Source of the DNA: JAFKFH01 sp017307375
GTDB lineage: Bacteria > Pseudomonadota > Alphaproteobacteria > Ferrovibrionales > Ferrovibrionaceae
NCBI GenBank assembly: GCA_965229335.1
Contig: OZ245874.1
Span: 6,882,001 to 6,946,000 of the forward strand
DNA length: 64,000 nucleotides
Direction of reading: 5' to 3'
Below the pieces are notes generated by a model. It did no database searches. It saw nothing but the letters and a program-made list of their open reading frames with translations, and was not told where the DNA came from. A program made the translations under genes and the position numbers. This document shows positions 16,546 to 25,524 of the stretch, one piece after another; the stretch's first letter is position 1; the number at the start of each line of letters is the position of its first letter.

Positions 16546-17561
16546 ACATCGTCATCGTCAGCGACGCCTGGGCGCCGCAGGTCAACGGCGTGGTCCGCAC
16601 GCTGGAGGCGATGACCCGCGAGCTGCGCGACCTCGGCCACCGGGTCGAGGTGATCGGGCCGGCCGAATTCCCGACGATGCCGATGCCGAGCTACCCGGAG
16701 ATCCGCCTGGCGCTGCTGCCCTATCGCCGGCTGACCAGGCGGATCGAGGCGATGCAGCCCTGCGCCATCCATATCGCGACCGAAGGGCCGCTGGGGCATG
16801 CCGCGCGGCGCTATTGTCGGCGCCGCGGCCTGCCGTTCACCACCGCGGTGCACACGCTGTTCCCCGAGTACATTCACGCCCGCATCCGCCTGCCCGTCCG
16901 TCTTTCCTATGCCTATATGCGCTGGTTCCATCGCCCCGCGACACGGGTGATGGTGGCGACCGACACGGTCGAGCGCCAGCTGCATGGCCGCGGCTTCGGC
17001 CGGCTGACACGGTGGACCCGGGGGGTCGACACCTCGCTCTATCGGCCCCGGCCGGACGAACGCGACTTCCTTGGGCTGCCACGCCCGATCTGGCTCTATG
17101 TCGGCCGGGTCGCGGTCGAGAAGAACATCGATGCCTTCCTGTCGCTCGACCTGCCGGGTTCGAAGCTGGTGGTCGGTGACGGACCGCAGCGCGCGGCGCT
17201 GCAACGGCGCTTTCCCCACGCCCATTTCGTCGGGGCCAAGTTCGGCGACGACCTGGCGCGTCACTATGCCGCCGCCGACACCTTCGTCTTTCCCAGCCGA
17301 ACCGACACCTTCGGCCTCGTCGTGCTGGAGGCGCTGGCCTGCGGCCTGCCGGTGGCGGCATACCCGGTCCAGGGGCCGCGCGACCTGCTCGAAGGCAGCG
17401 GCGTCGGTGTCCTCGACGAGGATCTCGGCCGTGCCGCCCGCGCCGCGCTGCAGATCCCGCGCGAGGCCTGCGTCGCCTTCGCCGACAGCCGCGGCTGGCG
17501 CCGTTCGGCCGAGCAGTTCCTCGAAGCGCTGGCGCCGTTCGAGACCGACTGGGCCAGCTGA
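16542..17561 (+). CDS. Group 4 glycosyltransferase, Agt-like diacylglycerol glycosyltransferase
   Basis: Encodes 339 residues, starting inside the stop of the preceding gene (ATGA). It is a GT-B fold enzyme: the N-terminus MNIVIVSDAWAPQVNGVVRT and the AVHTLFPEYI loop belong to the acceptor domain, and the C-terminal FVFPSRTDTFGLVVLEALACG is the donor-site motif of GT4 enzymes. Relatives next to PlcP add glucose, galactose or glucuronate to diacylglycerol, making phosphorus-free glycolipids that replace phospholipids under phosphate limitation. It probably works at the inner face of the cytoplasmic membrane. The sugar donor cannot be told from sequence. Confidence 0.8.
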   Translation: MNIVIVSDAWAPQVNGVVRTLEAMTRELRDLGHRVEVIGPAEFPTMPMPSYPEIRLALLPYRRLTRRIEAMQPCAIHIATEGPLGHAARRYCRRRGLPFTTAVHTLFPEYIHARIRLPVRLSYAYMRWFHRPATRVMVATDTVERQLHGRGFGRLTRWTRGVDTSLYRPRPDERDFLGLPRPIWLYVGRVAVEKNIDAFLSLDLPGSKLVVGDGPQRAALQRRFPHAHFVGAKFGDDLARHYAAADTFVFPSRTDTFGLVVLEALACGLPVAAYPVQGPRDLLEGSGVGVLDEDLGRAARAALQIPREACVAFADSRGWRRSAEQFLEALAPFETDWAS

Positions 17562-17562
17562 C

Positions 17563-17595
17563 GAAAAATCCCCGCCCCAGGGAATCGGGGCGGGG
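17563..17595 (-). terminator. Rho-independent terminator of the binding-protein operon
   Basis: On the minus strand a 9-bp G/C stem (17595-17587 with 17578-17570) is followed directly by ATTTTTCG. It lies 58 bases past the end of the substrate-binding-protein gene, and just after the stop of the convergent glycosyltransferase gene. The T tract is only on the minus side, so it serves mainly that operon. Confidence 0.75.
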
Positions 17596-17652
17596 CGGAA
17601 ACCAGCCGGAAGGATGACCGCGCCGATGGGGACGGGCCAAGGGCGGTCCCGA

Positions 17653-18744
17653 TCAGTCCGCAATCGCCTCGGCCCGGTCGCCGATCCAGCGATAGACCCT
17701 GTAGCCTGGCGAGCGGTTGTCGCCCTTGGCATCGAAGGCGATATCACCGACCACCGTCGGCACCGGCGTGGCACGCAGAGCGGCCGCGACCTTGGCGGCG
17801 GCGTCGCTGCCGGCGCGCCGCAGCCCTTCCGCCAATACCTGAATCTGGGCATAGGCGTAGAGCGTATAGCCTTCGGCCGCCATGCCGCGGTCACGCAGAC
17901 GCCGCACCGCGTCGGCTGCAGACGGGATCTGCGTCGCATCGGGCGGGAAGGTGAAATAGATCCGGTCGACCAGCGGCCCGACAATGGCCGGCAGGTCGGC
18001 ATTCTGCAGACCGTCGCCACCGACCATGACAAGGTCGAGGCCGGCGGCATCGGCCTGGCGCAGGATCAGGCCCGCCTCGGCGTGGTAGCCGCCGAAGAAC
18101 AGCACCTTGACCTTGGCCGCCTTCAGATGGCTGACCAGGGCGGTATAATCCTTCTCGCCGGCGTTTACCGCACCGGCGAACACGATCGGCTGGCCAGCCG
18201 CCGCCAGATCCTGCCTGACCAGCCTTGCCAGCCCCGCACCGAACGGGCTCTTGTCGTCCAGCACCGCCGTGGCCTGGCCCGGGAAGCGCCTTGTGATGAA
18301 CGCGGCGGCGATCGGCCCCTGCTGATCGTCGCGGCCGGTCAGGCGGAACAGATAGGGCAGGCCGCGTTCGGTAATCTGCGGGCTGGTCGAGACCGTCAAC
18401 TCGACGATCCCGGCCTCGGCGTAGACATCGGAGGCCGGCAGGGTCGAACCGGAGCAGAAATGGCCGGCGACGAGCCTGATGCCCGATGCCGCGACGCGAT
18501 GGGCAACCGCCACTGCCTGCCGAGGTTCGCAGGCGTCGTCCTCGAGCACGATCTTGACCGATTGGCCGGCGACTCCGCCGGCCTCGTTGATCGCGGCGGC
18601 GGCGGCCTCCGCGCCGTCACGCAGTTGCACGCCATAGGCCGCAAGCGGCCCGCTCATCGGCCCGGCCACGGCGATACGAATTTCGGCGCGGGCGACCGGT
18701 GCCGCCAGCACGGCGGCAGCCATCAGCATGATCCTTATCTTCAT
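17653..18744 (-). CDS. Branched-chain-amino-acid-type ABC transporter substrate-binding protein
   Basis: Encodes 363 residues with a Sec signal peptide (1-20, ending VARA) and a type I periplasmic binding fold. The family start EIRIAVAGPMSGPLAAYG and the INEAGGVAGQSVKIVLEDDAC segment are typical of the LivK/Peripla_BP_6 group. It would bind an amino acid or related compound in the periplasm. No permease or ATPase gene is nearby, so it is an orphan receptor or uses a transporter elsewhere. It lies 11 bases after the ornithine-cyclodeaminase-like gene and shares its transcript, with a terminator downstream. Confidence 0.9.
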   Translation of the reverse strand: MKIRIMLMAAAVLAAPVARAEIRIAVAGPMSGPLAAYGVQLRDGAEAAAAAINEAGGVAGQSVKIVLEDDACEPRQAVAVAHRVAASGIRLVAGHFCSGSTLPASDVYAEAGIVELTVSTSPQITERGLPYLFRLTGRDDQQGPIAAAFITRRFPGQATAVLDDKSPFGAGLARLVRQDLAAAGQPIVFAGAVNAGEKDYTALVSHLKAAKVKVLFFGGYHAEAGLILRQADAAGLDLVMVGGDGLQNADLPAIVGPLVDRIYFTFPPDATQIPSAADAVRRLRDRGMAAEGYTLYAYAQIQVLAEGLRRAGSDAAAKVAAALRATPVPTVVGDIAFDAKGDNRSPGYRVYRWIGDRAEAIAD

Positions 18745-18755
18745 GGCGCGCCCCT

Positions 18756-19754
18756 TCAGAACCCGACCGTCCGGCCGATGCCGCGGGCACAGGCGGTCGC
18801 GTAGGCGATCTCGGCGGCGACCATGTCCTCCATGGCGATGCCCATCGCCTTGTAGACGGTGATCTGTTCGGCGGAGACGCGGCCCGGCCTGCGGCCGGTC
18901 AGCATCTCGCCCAGCGTGATCCCGCTATCGGGTGCAAGTCCGGCCAGTTCGGCGCAGCCGACCGGCGTCGGCTGGAAGGCATCGGCCGTCTCGACGTAGA
19001 GGGCGTGCCGGCGCGGCAGGTCGAACGGCAATTCGCCGCGCGGCGGCGCATAGCCGACCGATGAGACATGCGTTCCGGGTTTGAGCCATGCCGGTTCGAT
19101 GACGGGTTCATAAGCATGGCTGGCCAGGCAGACCACGTCAGAGCCGCGCACCGCCGCCTCGACATCGCGGACCGCGACGGCACGCGGATGGAGGCTTGCC
19201 AGCCGCTCGGCATCCTCGAAACGCAGCGAGGCAACCCGGATTTCGGCAAAATCGCGAACCAGCGGCAGCAGGCCGAGATGCTCGCGCCCCTGTACCCCTG
19301 CCCCGATCAGCGTGGCGATGCGCGCATCGGGCCGCGCCAGTTCGCGCACCGACAGCACGGCCGAAGCAGCCGTGCGGATGCCGGTGATGTGGGTGCCGTC
19401 CATCACGCAGACCGGCAGGCCGGTGTCCGCCGCAAACAACGTGATCATGGCGAGATGGTTCGGCAGATCGAGGCCGAGATTGCCTTCGAAGACGTTGACG
19501 ACCTTGACCATGATATGCCGGCCCGGTCCCCAGGCTGGCATGGCCAGCGAGAACCCCTTGCCCGGCACGGTGATCTCCGGGCGTGCCGGGCTCTGGATCA
19601 GACCGTCGGCCATGGCCCGGAAGCCGGCGGCAAGGCCGTCGAGCAGTGCTCCCGGCTCGATGGCACGGGCCACCTCGGTCTCGCTGAGGGTGAGAACCGC
19701 GATCTCGCCCTTGACGATCTCGGCGGCGCTGCGAATGGTCGGCATCGCTGTCAT
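18756..19754 (-). CDS. Ornithine cyclodeaminase / mu-crystallin family protein
   Basis: Encodes 332 residues from ATG at 19754, with AGGGG 7 bases upstream. The N-terminal half has VKVVNVFEGNLGLDLPNH (family lysine and substrate loop) and TGIRTAASAVLSVRELARP. The Rossmann part contains LIGAGVQGREHLGLLP and a VCLASHA segment. Members include ornithine cyclodeaminase, alanine dehydrogenase and ketimine reductases, so the exact reaction is unknown. Together with the binding protein and divergent LysR regulator, it suggests catabolism of one amino acid or imino acid. Confidence 0.88.
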   Translation of the reverse strand: MTAMPTIRSAAEIVKGEIAVLTLSETEVARAIEPGALLDGLAAGFRAMADGLIQSPARPEITVPGKGFSLAMPAWGPGRHIMVKVVNVFEGNLGLDLPNHLAMITLFAADTGLPVCVMDGTHITGIRTAASAVLSVRELARPDARIATLIGAGVQGREHLGLLPLVRDFAEIRVASLRFEDAERLASLHPRAVAVRDVEAAVRGSDVVCLASHAYEPVIEPAWLKPGTHVSSVGYAPPRGELPFDLPRRHALYVETADAFQPTPVGCAELAGLAPDSGITLGEMLTGRRPGRVSAEQITVYKAMGIAMEDMVAAEIAYATACARGIGRTVGF

Positions 19755-19795
19755 GGCATATCCCCTGGATTGGTGCTGCCATGCTTCTAGGTACT

Positions 19796-19849
19796 GAGAC
19801 GACCCTTGGACAAATCAGTTTCCGTCTCTGTCCATAACATGAAATTATG
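19796..19849. promoter_or_regulatory. Inverted repeats between the LysR gene and its divergent operon
   Basis: Two symmetric elements lie in the 100-base divergent gap. GAGACG (19796-19801) pairs with CGTCTC (19823-19828), and CATAA-N7-TTATG spans 19833-19849, ending 5 bases before the LysR start. LysR regulators bind such interrupted dyads between themselves and their targets. The second dyad would also support self-repression. Which one is the true site is not shown. Confidence 0.45.
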
Positions 19850-19854
19850 ATCTA

Positions 19855-20754
19855 ATGCCCCGTCGCCGCATGCCATCGCTGTCTGCCCTGCGCTGTTTCG
19901 AAGCCCTCGGGCGGCATCTGAGCTTCACCCGAGCCGGCACGGAGCTCGGCATCACCCAGGCCGCGGTCAGCCGGCAGATCAAGGCGCTGGAAGAAGACCT
20001 AGCCGTCCGGCTGGTTACCCGGGGGGCCGGCGGCAACAGCCTGACGGCCGCCGGGGAAATCCTGTTCGGCGGCGTCCATCGCGCCTTCGGCACCATCGAG
20101 GACACGGTCCAGCAGATCACCGGATCGGGCGAGCGCGAGATCCTCAATGTCAGCCTCGCGCCCTATTTCTCGGCCTGCTGGCTGACGCCGCGGCTGATGG
20201 CTTTCGTGCAGCGCCACCAGAATATCGATCTCAGGCTGCACCACTCCTATCAGCCGGCCGACCATCGGCGCGAAGGTATCGAGATCGGCATCAACTGGGG
20301 GGCCGGGGCCTGGCCCGGGGTGGTCAAGGAAAAGGTCCTCGATGGCAGCCTGACGCCGGTGGCAGCACCCGCCCTGCTGACGCGTCTCGACCTCCAGGGC
20401 GATCCGGCACGCCTGCTGGCCGCCACGCTGCTCTACGAATTCGACATCGGCGACTGGCGGCTCTGGTTCGCGGAGATGGGCCACGCCATGCCGACCGAGG
20501 CACGCGCCTTGCGGCTCAGCGACAGCCACGCCTTGCGCAGGGCGGCGATCGACGGCCACGGCGTTGCCCTGTTCTGCCACGGCCTGGTGCAGGCCGACCT
20601 GGCGGCGGGGCTGCTGGTCCAGCCCTTCGGCCATGTCGTTCACACCGGCTACGACTACTACCTCAACTATGCCGAGGATGCCGAGTTGACGGCCAAGGCA
20701 AAGGCATTCCGCCACTGGATCCTGGACGAGGTGGCGCGGGCACCGCTGGCCTAG
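19855..20754 (+). CDS. LysR-family transcriptional regulator (GcvA-like)
   Basis: Encodes 299 residues. The N-terminal winged helix-turn-helix is clear (PSLSALRCFEALGRHLSFTRAG, ITQAAVSRQIKALE, residues about 7-48). The effector domain follows, with IEIGINWGAGAWPGV in the GcvA-type position. It is divergent from the ornithine-cyclodeaminase/binding-protein operon and most probably controls it. No good Shine-Dalgarno precedes the ATG, so translation may be weak or start a few codons later (M6). Confidence 0.9.
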   Translation: MPRRRMPSLSALRCFEALGRHLSFTRAGTELGITQAAVSRQIKALEEDLAVRLVTRGAGGNSLTAAGEILFGGVHRAFGTIEDTVQQITGSGEREILNVSLAPYFSACWLTPRLMAFVQRHQNIDLRLHHSYQPADHRREGIEIGINWGAGAWPGVVKEKVLDGSLTPVAAPALLTRLDLQGDPARLLAATLLYEFDIGDWRLWFAEMGHAMPTEARALRLSDSHALRRAAIDGHGVALFCHGLVQADLAAGLLVQPFGHVVHTGYDYYLNYAEDAELTAKAKAFRHWILDEVARAPLA

Positions 20755-20842
20755 CCTTTCGGGGATGGCGCTGGCCCCGGCATCGGCATAAACACAACTC
20801 CCATGATCGCTCACACGCCAGCCTGCGGGGCCGCCGAACGTC

Positions 20843-22306
20843 ATGGAGCATGAGGGCCGGGCCATCCGGGCTGTCCGCCTCACCCTGCTGAGCAATATTG
20901 CCGGCGTGGTCCTGCAGACGTTGATCATGGCCGTGCTGGCGCGGCTGGTCACTGCGGTGGACTACGGTCTGCTGGCGGGCGCACTGATTGTGATGCGCCT
21001 GGCCCAGCACCTGCTTTCCTCCGGCCCGGAGCGCGCGGTCCTGTTGCTGTCCGAGCCGAGCTCGCAGTTGCTGAGCGCAGCCTTCTGGGCCTTGACCGCG
21101 ACCGGCACCGCCGGGGCGCTGCTGATCGCGGCGGGGGCGGGGCTGGCCGCACTGGCCGGGGTCGACGCCTCGTACGCGGCGACCGTCGCCGCATTGACAC
21201 CGCTGCTGCCTTTAACGACCGCAGCGGTCGTGCTGCGGGTCGCGCTGCGACGCCATTTCGCGTTCGGCCGGCTGGGGCTCGCCGACATCGGGGCCCAGTT
21301 GATCGGGGGCGGGCTCGTCGCAGTCGCGGTCATCGCCGGCGCTCCGGGCGTGACGGCGCTGGTCGTCGGCCAGCTGGCCACGAGCCTGCTGCAGACCATG
21401 CTCTACGCCGCCTTTGCCTTGGGTGGCGGTTATGTCAGCCTCACCCGCCTCCCCGCGCAGTGGTGGCCGTTGCTGCGACCGATGCTGACGGCCAGCCTGT
21501 CGATCTCCCGCACCTCGTTCCTGGAAGTCTTGCACAGCCAGTTGCCGGCGGCGCTGATCGGCGCCCTGCTCGGGCGATCGCCCCTCGGCCTCTACAACCG
21601 CGCCACCGCCCTCGTCCAGGTGCCGATCGAAGTCGTCGTCACCTCGGTCACGCGGGTGCGCATCGGTACCATCGTCTTGCTTCGCGAGGACATGATCGCC
21701 TTGCGCGCAGCCTGCCACGAATTGATCGAAATGGTCGCGGCTCTCGCCCTACCGCTCTGTTGCGGCGCAGCCGTCGCCGCGCCGGTATTGACCGCCACGG
21801 TGCTTGGACCAGACTGGCTGGCGGCCGTTCCGGCGGTGCGCTGGACCGTCGCCTTCGTCACCTTCTCCGTGCTGCTCCATGTGGTCGGCACCATCAACGA
21901 GGGATTGCTCCGGCTCGATGAGCGATTCCGGCTTCAAGTGGTGGCGATCATCGCCAGCACTGCCGGCTTGGTGCTGGGCACCCTTGCTGGCGGCCTGACC
22001 GGCGCGCTGGCCGGGTTGACGGCGAGTTGGGCCTTGTTTCTGGCGCTGCATCTGCGGCTTGCCGCGCGAAGCCTCCGGCTGCCGATAGCCGGCCTGCTCG
22101 CGAAGCTGCTGCCCGGAACGGTCGCCGGGATTGGCTGCGCCATCGCGGCCGAGGCAGTATTGATCCTGCTGGCGGGCCAGCCGGAGCCGATCCGGCTGGC
22201 AGCCACAATCCTGATTTGCGCCGCCGTGACCGTTGCCACCTACACGATCTTCTTTCGATCCCTGTGGCGCCAGCTGTTGCGCTATGTCGGCGTCGGTGAA
22301 CGATGA
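20843..22306 (+). CDS. Polysaccharide/oligosaccharide flippase (Wzx/MATE-like)
   Basis: Encodes 487 residues with about twelve hydrophobic helices across the whole length. The N-terminal RAVRLTLLSNIAGVVLQTLI, ARLVTAVDYGLLAGAL and GLYNRATALVQVPIEVV segments are typical of the PST/Wzx flippase family, which moves lipid-linked sugar repeat units across the inner membrane. There is no glycosyltransferase cluster next to it, which is unusual for such genes. No Shine-Dalgarno stands out before the ATG. Confidence 0.85.
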   Translation: MEHEGRAIRAVRLTLLSNIAGVVLQTLIMAVLARLVTAVDYGLLAGALIVMRLAQHLLSSGPERAVLLLSEPSSQLLSAAFWALTATGTAGALLIAAGAGLAALAGVDASYAATVAALTPLLPLTTAAVVLRVALRRHFAFGRLGLADIGAQLIGGGLVAVAVIAGAPGVTALVVGQLATSLLQTMLYAAFALGGGYVSLTRLPAQWWPLLRPMLTASLSISRTSFLEVLHSQLPAALIGALLGRSPLGLYNRATALVQVPIEVVVTSVTRVRIGTIVLLREDMIALRAACHELIEMVAALALPLCCGAAVAAPVLTATVLGPDWLAAVPAVRWTVAFVTFSVLLHVVGTINEGLLRLDERFRLQVVAIIASTAGLVLGTLAGGLTGALAGLTASWALFLALHLRLAARSLRLPIAGLLAKLLPGTVAGIGCAIAAEAVLILLAGQPEPIRLAATILICAAVTVATYTIFFRSLWRQLLRYVGVGER

Positions 22307-22428
22307 AACCGGATCGTTTCCGCCGGCAGGATTGAGCGATTCGGCATGGAAGTTGAGCGCCACAGGCGCGACCGCCTGCCGCTCACATGCCAGAATCGGG
22401 CATTCGTTCGACGATCCGCGAGGCAGAG

Positions 22429-23268
22429 ATGACTTTCGGCGGCGACAGCAGCCCGATTCGCCTGGGTTCCGGTCCGCGCACCATGCTGATACGACCGGGC
22501 GTCGGCGCCGCCGGCCATATCGTGCAGCGATCGGACCTGACATCGCATCGCCTCGTCGTGGAACAGGCGACCCTGATCCTGGTCGAGGAAGGGCAAAAGC
22601 GCATCACCTGGTCGGGCGGGACGACCGCAGCCAAGCCCGGCGAGGCGCTGTCGCTGCAGCCCGGGGAAGTCGTCGATATCGCCAACACGCCCGGTCCGGC
22701 CGGCTGCTACCGGGCGCTGTGGATCGTCTGGTCGCCGGCGATGATCGATGCCGGTGGCCGGCAGCCCGGCCCCGCAGTCGCAGCGCATGCCGGCCTCGGC
22801 GGCGATTTTCTGGCGGCCTACCATCGTGCCTTCGATGCCCTCGACGAGGCCTGCAAGCTGCCGGCCAGCATCGCGGTCAGCCGGCTTGGCGAAATCCTGC
22901 TGTGGCTGGCCGAAAGGGGATTTCACTTTCGACATCCTGCGCCACAGTCGGTCGGCCAGCAGGTCCGGCACCTGCTGTCCACCGACCCGTCGGCCGACTG
23001 GTCGATGCAGCGCATGGCCCGGGCGACCGCCACCAGCATCCCGACCTTGCGGCGGCGGCTTGCCGCCGAGGGCGTCGCCTTCCGCGACCTGGTCCAGGAT
23101 GTCCGCATGTCGCATGCCCTGGCACTGCTGCAGAATACCGACGAGCCGGTGCTGCATGTCGCCCTGGCGGCCGGCTATGCCTCGGCCTCGCGTTTCGCCG
23201 CCCGGTTCCGTACCCGATTCGGCTATCTGCCGACCGACATCCGCGGTCAGACCCGCGGCCGCAGCTGA
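22429..23268 (+). CDS. AraC-family transcriptional regulator
   Basis: Encodes 279 residues from ATG at 22429, with GAGG five bases upstream. An in-frame ATG at 22387 has no ribosome site. The C-terminal third holds two helix-turn-helix motifs: MQRMARATATSIPTLRRRLA, and VLHVALAAGYASASRFAARF with RTRFGYLPTDIR. The N-terminal 170 residues form a sensing domain of the cupin type found in AraC proteins. The nearest target candidate is the GST gene 18 bases downstream on the same strand, though AraC proteins often act elsewhere. Confidence 0.88.
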   Translation: MTFGGDSSPIRLGSGPRTMLIRPGVGAAGHIVQRSDLTSHRLVVEQATLILVEEGQKRITWSGGTTAAKPGEALSLQPGEVVDIANTPGPAGCYRALWIVWSPAMIDAGGRQPGPAVAAHAGLGGDFLAAYHRAFDALDEACKLPASIAVSRLGEILLWLAERGFHFRHPAPQSVGQQVRHLLSTDPSADWSMQRMARATATSIPTLRRRLAAEGVAFRDLVQDVRMSHALALLQNTDEPVLHVALAAGYASASRFAARFRTRFGYLPTDIRGQTRGRS

Positions 23269-23286
23269 TGCAAAAAGGAGAACTCG

Positions 23287-23928
23287 ATGCTGAAGATCCA
23301 TCACCTCGGCCATTCCCAGTCGGAGCGTATCGTCTGGCTCTGCGAGGAACTCGGGGTGCCCTACGAACTGGTGAAACACACCCGTGATGCCGTCACCCGC
23401 CTGTCCCCGCCCGAACTGAAGGCACTGCACCCGCTGGGCGCCGCGCCGCTGATCGAGACCGAGGGCAGGCTGATGGCGGAATCAGCGGCGATCGTGGCGT
23501 TCATCCTGGCACGATACGGCCAGGGCCGGCTGGAATATGGTCCTGACCACCCGGATTTCGCCGACTACCTCTACTGGTTCCACTTCGCCAACGGCAACCT
23601 GCAGCCGGTGATGGGGCGATCGATGGTCGTCGCGCGCTGTGGCCTGGCGGCCGATCACCCGATGCAGGCATCGGTCCAGGGCCGGCTCGACAAGGTTCTG
23701 GCGCTGATCGAGGCGCGCCTGGCCGACAACGCCTATCTCGCCGGCAAGGATTTCACCGCCGCCGACGTGATGAGCGTTTTTTCGCTGACCACGATGCGCC
23801 TGTTCCACCCGGTGGATCTGGCACCCTATCCGAACATCCTGGCCTACCTGCAGCGCATCGCGGCGCGGCCAGGCTATCAGCGCGCCATGGCCAAGGGCGA
23901 TCCCGACCTCAAGCCGCTGCTGACCTGA
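23287..23928 (+). CDS. Glutathione S-transferase
   Basis: Encodes 213 residues, with AAGGAG ahead of the ATG. The thioredoxin-like domain starts MLKIHHLGHSQSERIVWLCE, with the catalytic serine in the HSQSERI loop, followed by LHPLGAAPLIETEGRLMAES (the cis-proline and glutathione-binding ES pair). The alpha-helical C-terminal domain (about 88-213) contains YLAGKDFTAADVMSVF, the N-capping box of the family. It conjugates or reduces small electrophiles with glutathione in the cytosol. It probably shares a transcript with the AraC gene. Confidence 0.92.
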   Translation: MLKIHHLGHSQSERIVWLCEELGVPYELVKHTRDAVTRLSPPELKALHPLGAAPLIETEGRLMAESAAIVAFILARYGQGRLEYGPDHPDFADYLYWFHFANGNLQPVMGRSMVVARCGLAADHPMQASVQGRLDKVLALIEARLADNAYLAGKDFTAADVMSVFSLTTMRLFHPVDLAPYPNILAYLQRIAARPGYQRAMAKGDPDLKPLLT

Positions 23929-23937
23929 GGCGGGCCG

Positions 23938-23972
23938 GCCGCCGCTCCGGCCATCCGGGCCGTAGCGGCGGC
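23938..23972. terminator. Hairpin between convergent GST and CYTH-CHAD genes
   Basis: A 9-bp stem (GCCGCCGCT at 23938-23946 with 23964-23972) encloses a second 5-bp stem (23948-23952 with 23958-23962). It occupies the 48-base gap between two convergent genes and can serve both. No T tract is present on either side. Confidence 0.55.
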
Positions 23973-23976
23973 ACCT

Positions 23977-25524
23977 TCAGGAGTGCCTGTCGGAAGTCTC
24001 GTCGGCTTCCGGGACCGACCAGTAGGGCTTCAGGTCGTCGAAGGCTGCCCAGGCTTCAGGCAGCCGGCTCAGATGATCGTGGGTCAGCGCGGCATACCAG
24101 CCGTCGACCACGGCAGCGGCCTTGGCATTCGACGCGCTGCGCTCCTTGGCCGCCTTGGCCATCAGCCCTTCGCCGACCGCGGCATCGTTGAGCACGCCCA
24201 GCACGTCCTGCAGGCCCGACAGCGCGGCCAACTGCTTGCGGACGGCCTTCTTCGGATAAAGCGCACGGAAGAATTCGGCCGCATAGCGCATCGTCTTCGC
24301 GCGGATGCGGACGCGATGGAGGTCTTCGGCCGCCAGCTCGGCGTGGCGACGGCCGAGCTTGCGCAGCTTCTTGCGGCGGGTATGCAGCAAGGCCCCGGCA
24401 AAATCCTCGATGGGTGCAGCCGCCGCCTGGGGCCAATCCTCGCGTTCAAGCCACAGCAGGAGGTCGAGGATCAGCTGGTTGTAGCGCGCCTCGCCCAGTG
24501 CCGTGCGGACCGCGACATAGGCCTCGTCGCGCTTGCGCCGGCAGGATTGGACCAGCCGGGCAAGATCCTTGTCGTCGGCACGTCGGGCCATCAGCGGCGC
24601 CATGATGTCGCCCAGGAAGACGTCCCAGTCGCGGGCCGGGCCGAGTTCACCGGCCAGCCAGCTGAGCTCGGCAGTCAGCCGCTCGGCCTCCTTGTCGCCC
24701 TCGAAAACCGGCGCGAACAGTTTGAAGGCCGACCGCAGGCGGCGCAAGGCCACGCGCGTCTGATGCACTCCTTCGGGATCCTCACCCGCGCGCGCGGCCC
24801 ATTCGGCACCGAGCAGATGGCGCAGGCATTCGCGCGCGATGGTGGCGAAGGCCTGGGCGACGGTCTGTCCTTCCTCCAGCGGCGGGGTATCCGCATGCGC
24901 GACTTCCGGCCTGGTGCCATCGACCAGCGCATAGCCGCGCGCCGATTTCGGCGTCGGATCGAAGCGGAACGGCACGGTATCGGCCAGGCGGCGCGCCAGC
25001 TGATAGACCGCGGTGCGGTCGCCGTGCTTCAATTCGAGCTCGGCTTCCGAAATCGCCGCCCTGGCGTCTTCGCGATGCACATTGCCGGTATCGAGGGCCA
25101 GTTCGATCATCGCCTGGCCGAAGCCGATCATCGTCGCGGTGCGGCGGACATCGGTGGTGAACTGCGGAACCAGCGGCCCTTCCGCCAGGGCCCGCGCCAC
25201 CTTGTCGGGCAGCGGTATCGGCCGCAGCAGATCAGGCTCCGGGACCGGTCCGGGAACCTCGAATTCCCATTCGTGGCGCGACAGCGCGGCGATCGTGCCG
25301 TCGGCGGTCAACTTGAGGGTCTGGACATGGCGGCGCCCGATCTTGCGCACGCGCAAGGTCGCCCCCAGGCTGCGCAGGGCCTGGTCAGGGGTATCGTAAT
25401 AGGTGCCGACGAGACGTTTCGTGGTCGACCCGGCCAGGAACGGCTGGATCAGCGGATGCGCCTTCAGCGCCTTGAGCCCGGCGCTGGTCAGCGCCAGCTT
25501 GAGCTCGAATTCGATGGATGACAT
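23977..25524 (-). CDS. CYTH and CHAD domain protein (inorganic triphosphatase/polyphosphate-binding type)
   Basis: Encodes 515 residues. The CYTH domain (1-205) starts with the signature MSSIEFELKLAL (ExExK) and continues with TYYDTPDQALRSLGATLRVRK and TLKL. The CHAD domain (about 215-500) is helical and basic, with HQTRVALRRLRSAFKLF and a second repeat HRVRIRAKTMRYAAEFFRALYP. CYTH enzymes of this layout hydrolyse inorganic triphosphate, and CHAD domains bind polyphosphate granules. The divergent neighbour is a polyphosphate kinase 2 gene, which supports a polyphosphate role. Confidence 0.93.
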   Translation of the reverse strand: MSSIEFELKLALTSAGLKALKAHPLIQPFLAGSTTKRLVGTYYDTPDQALRSLGATLRVRKIGRRHVQTLKLTADGTIAALSRHEWEFEVPGPVPEPDLLRPIPLPDKVARALAEGPLVPQFTTDVRRTATMIGFGQAMIELALDTGNVHREDARAAISEAELELKHGDRTAVYQLARRLADTVPFRFDPTPKSARGYALVDGTRPEVAHADTPPLEEGQTVAQAFATIARECLRHLLGAEWAARAGEDPEGVHQTRVALRRLRSAFKLFAPVFEGDKEAERLTAELSWLAGELGPARDWDVFLGDIMAPLMARRADDKDLARLVQSCRRKRDEAYVAVRTALGEARYNQLILDLLLWLEREDWPQAAAAPIEDFAGALLHTRRKKLRKLGRRHAELAAEDLHRVRIRAKTMRYAAEFFRALYPKKAVRKQLAALSGLQDVLGVLNDAAVGEGLMAKAAKERSASNAKAAAVVDGWYAALTHDHLSRLPEAWAAFDDLKPYWSVPEADETSDRHS

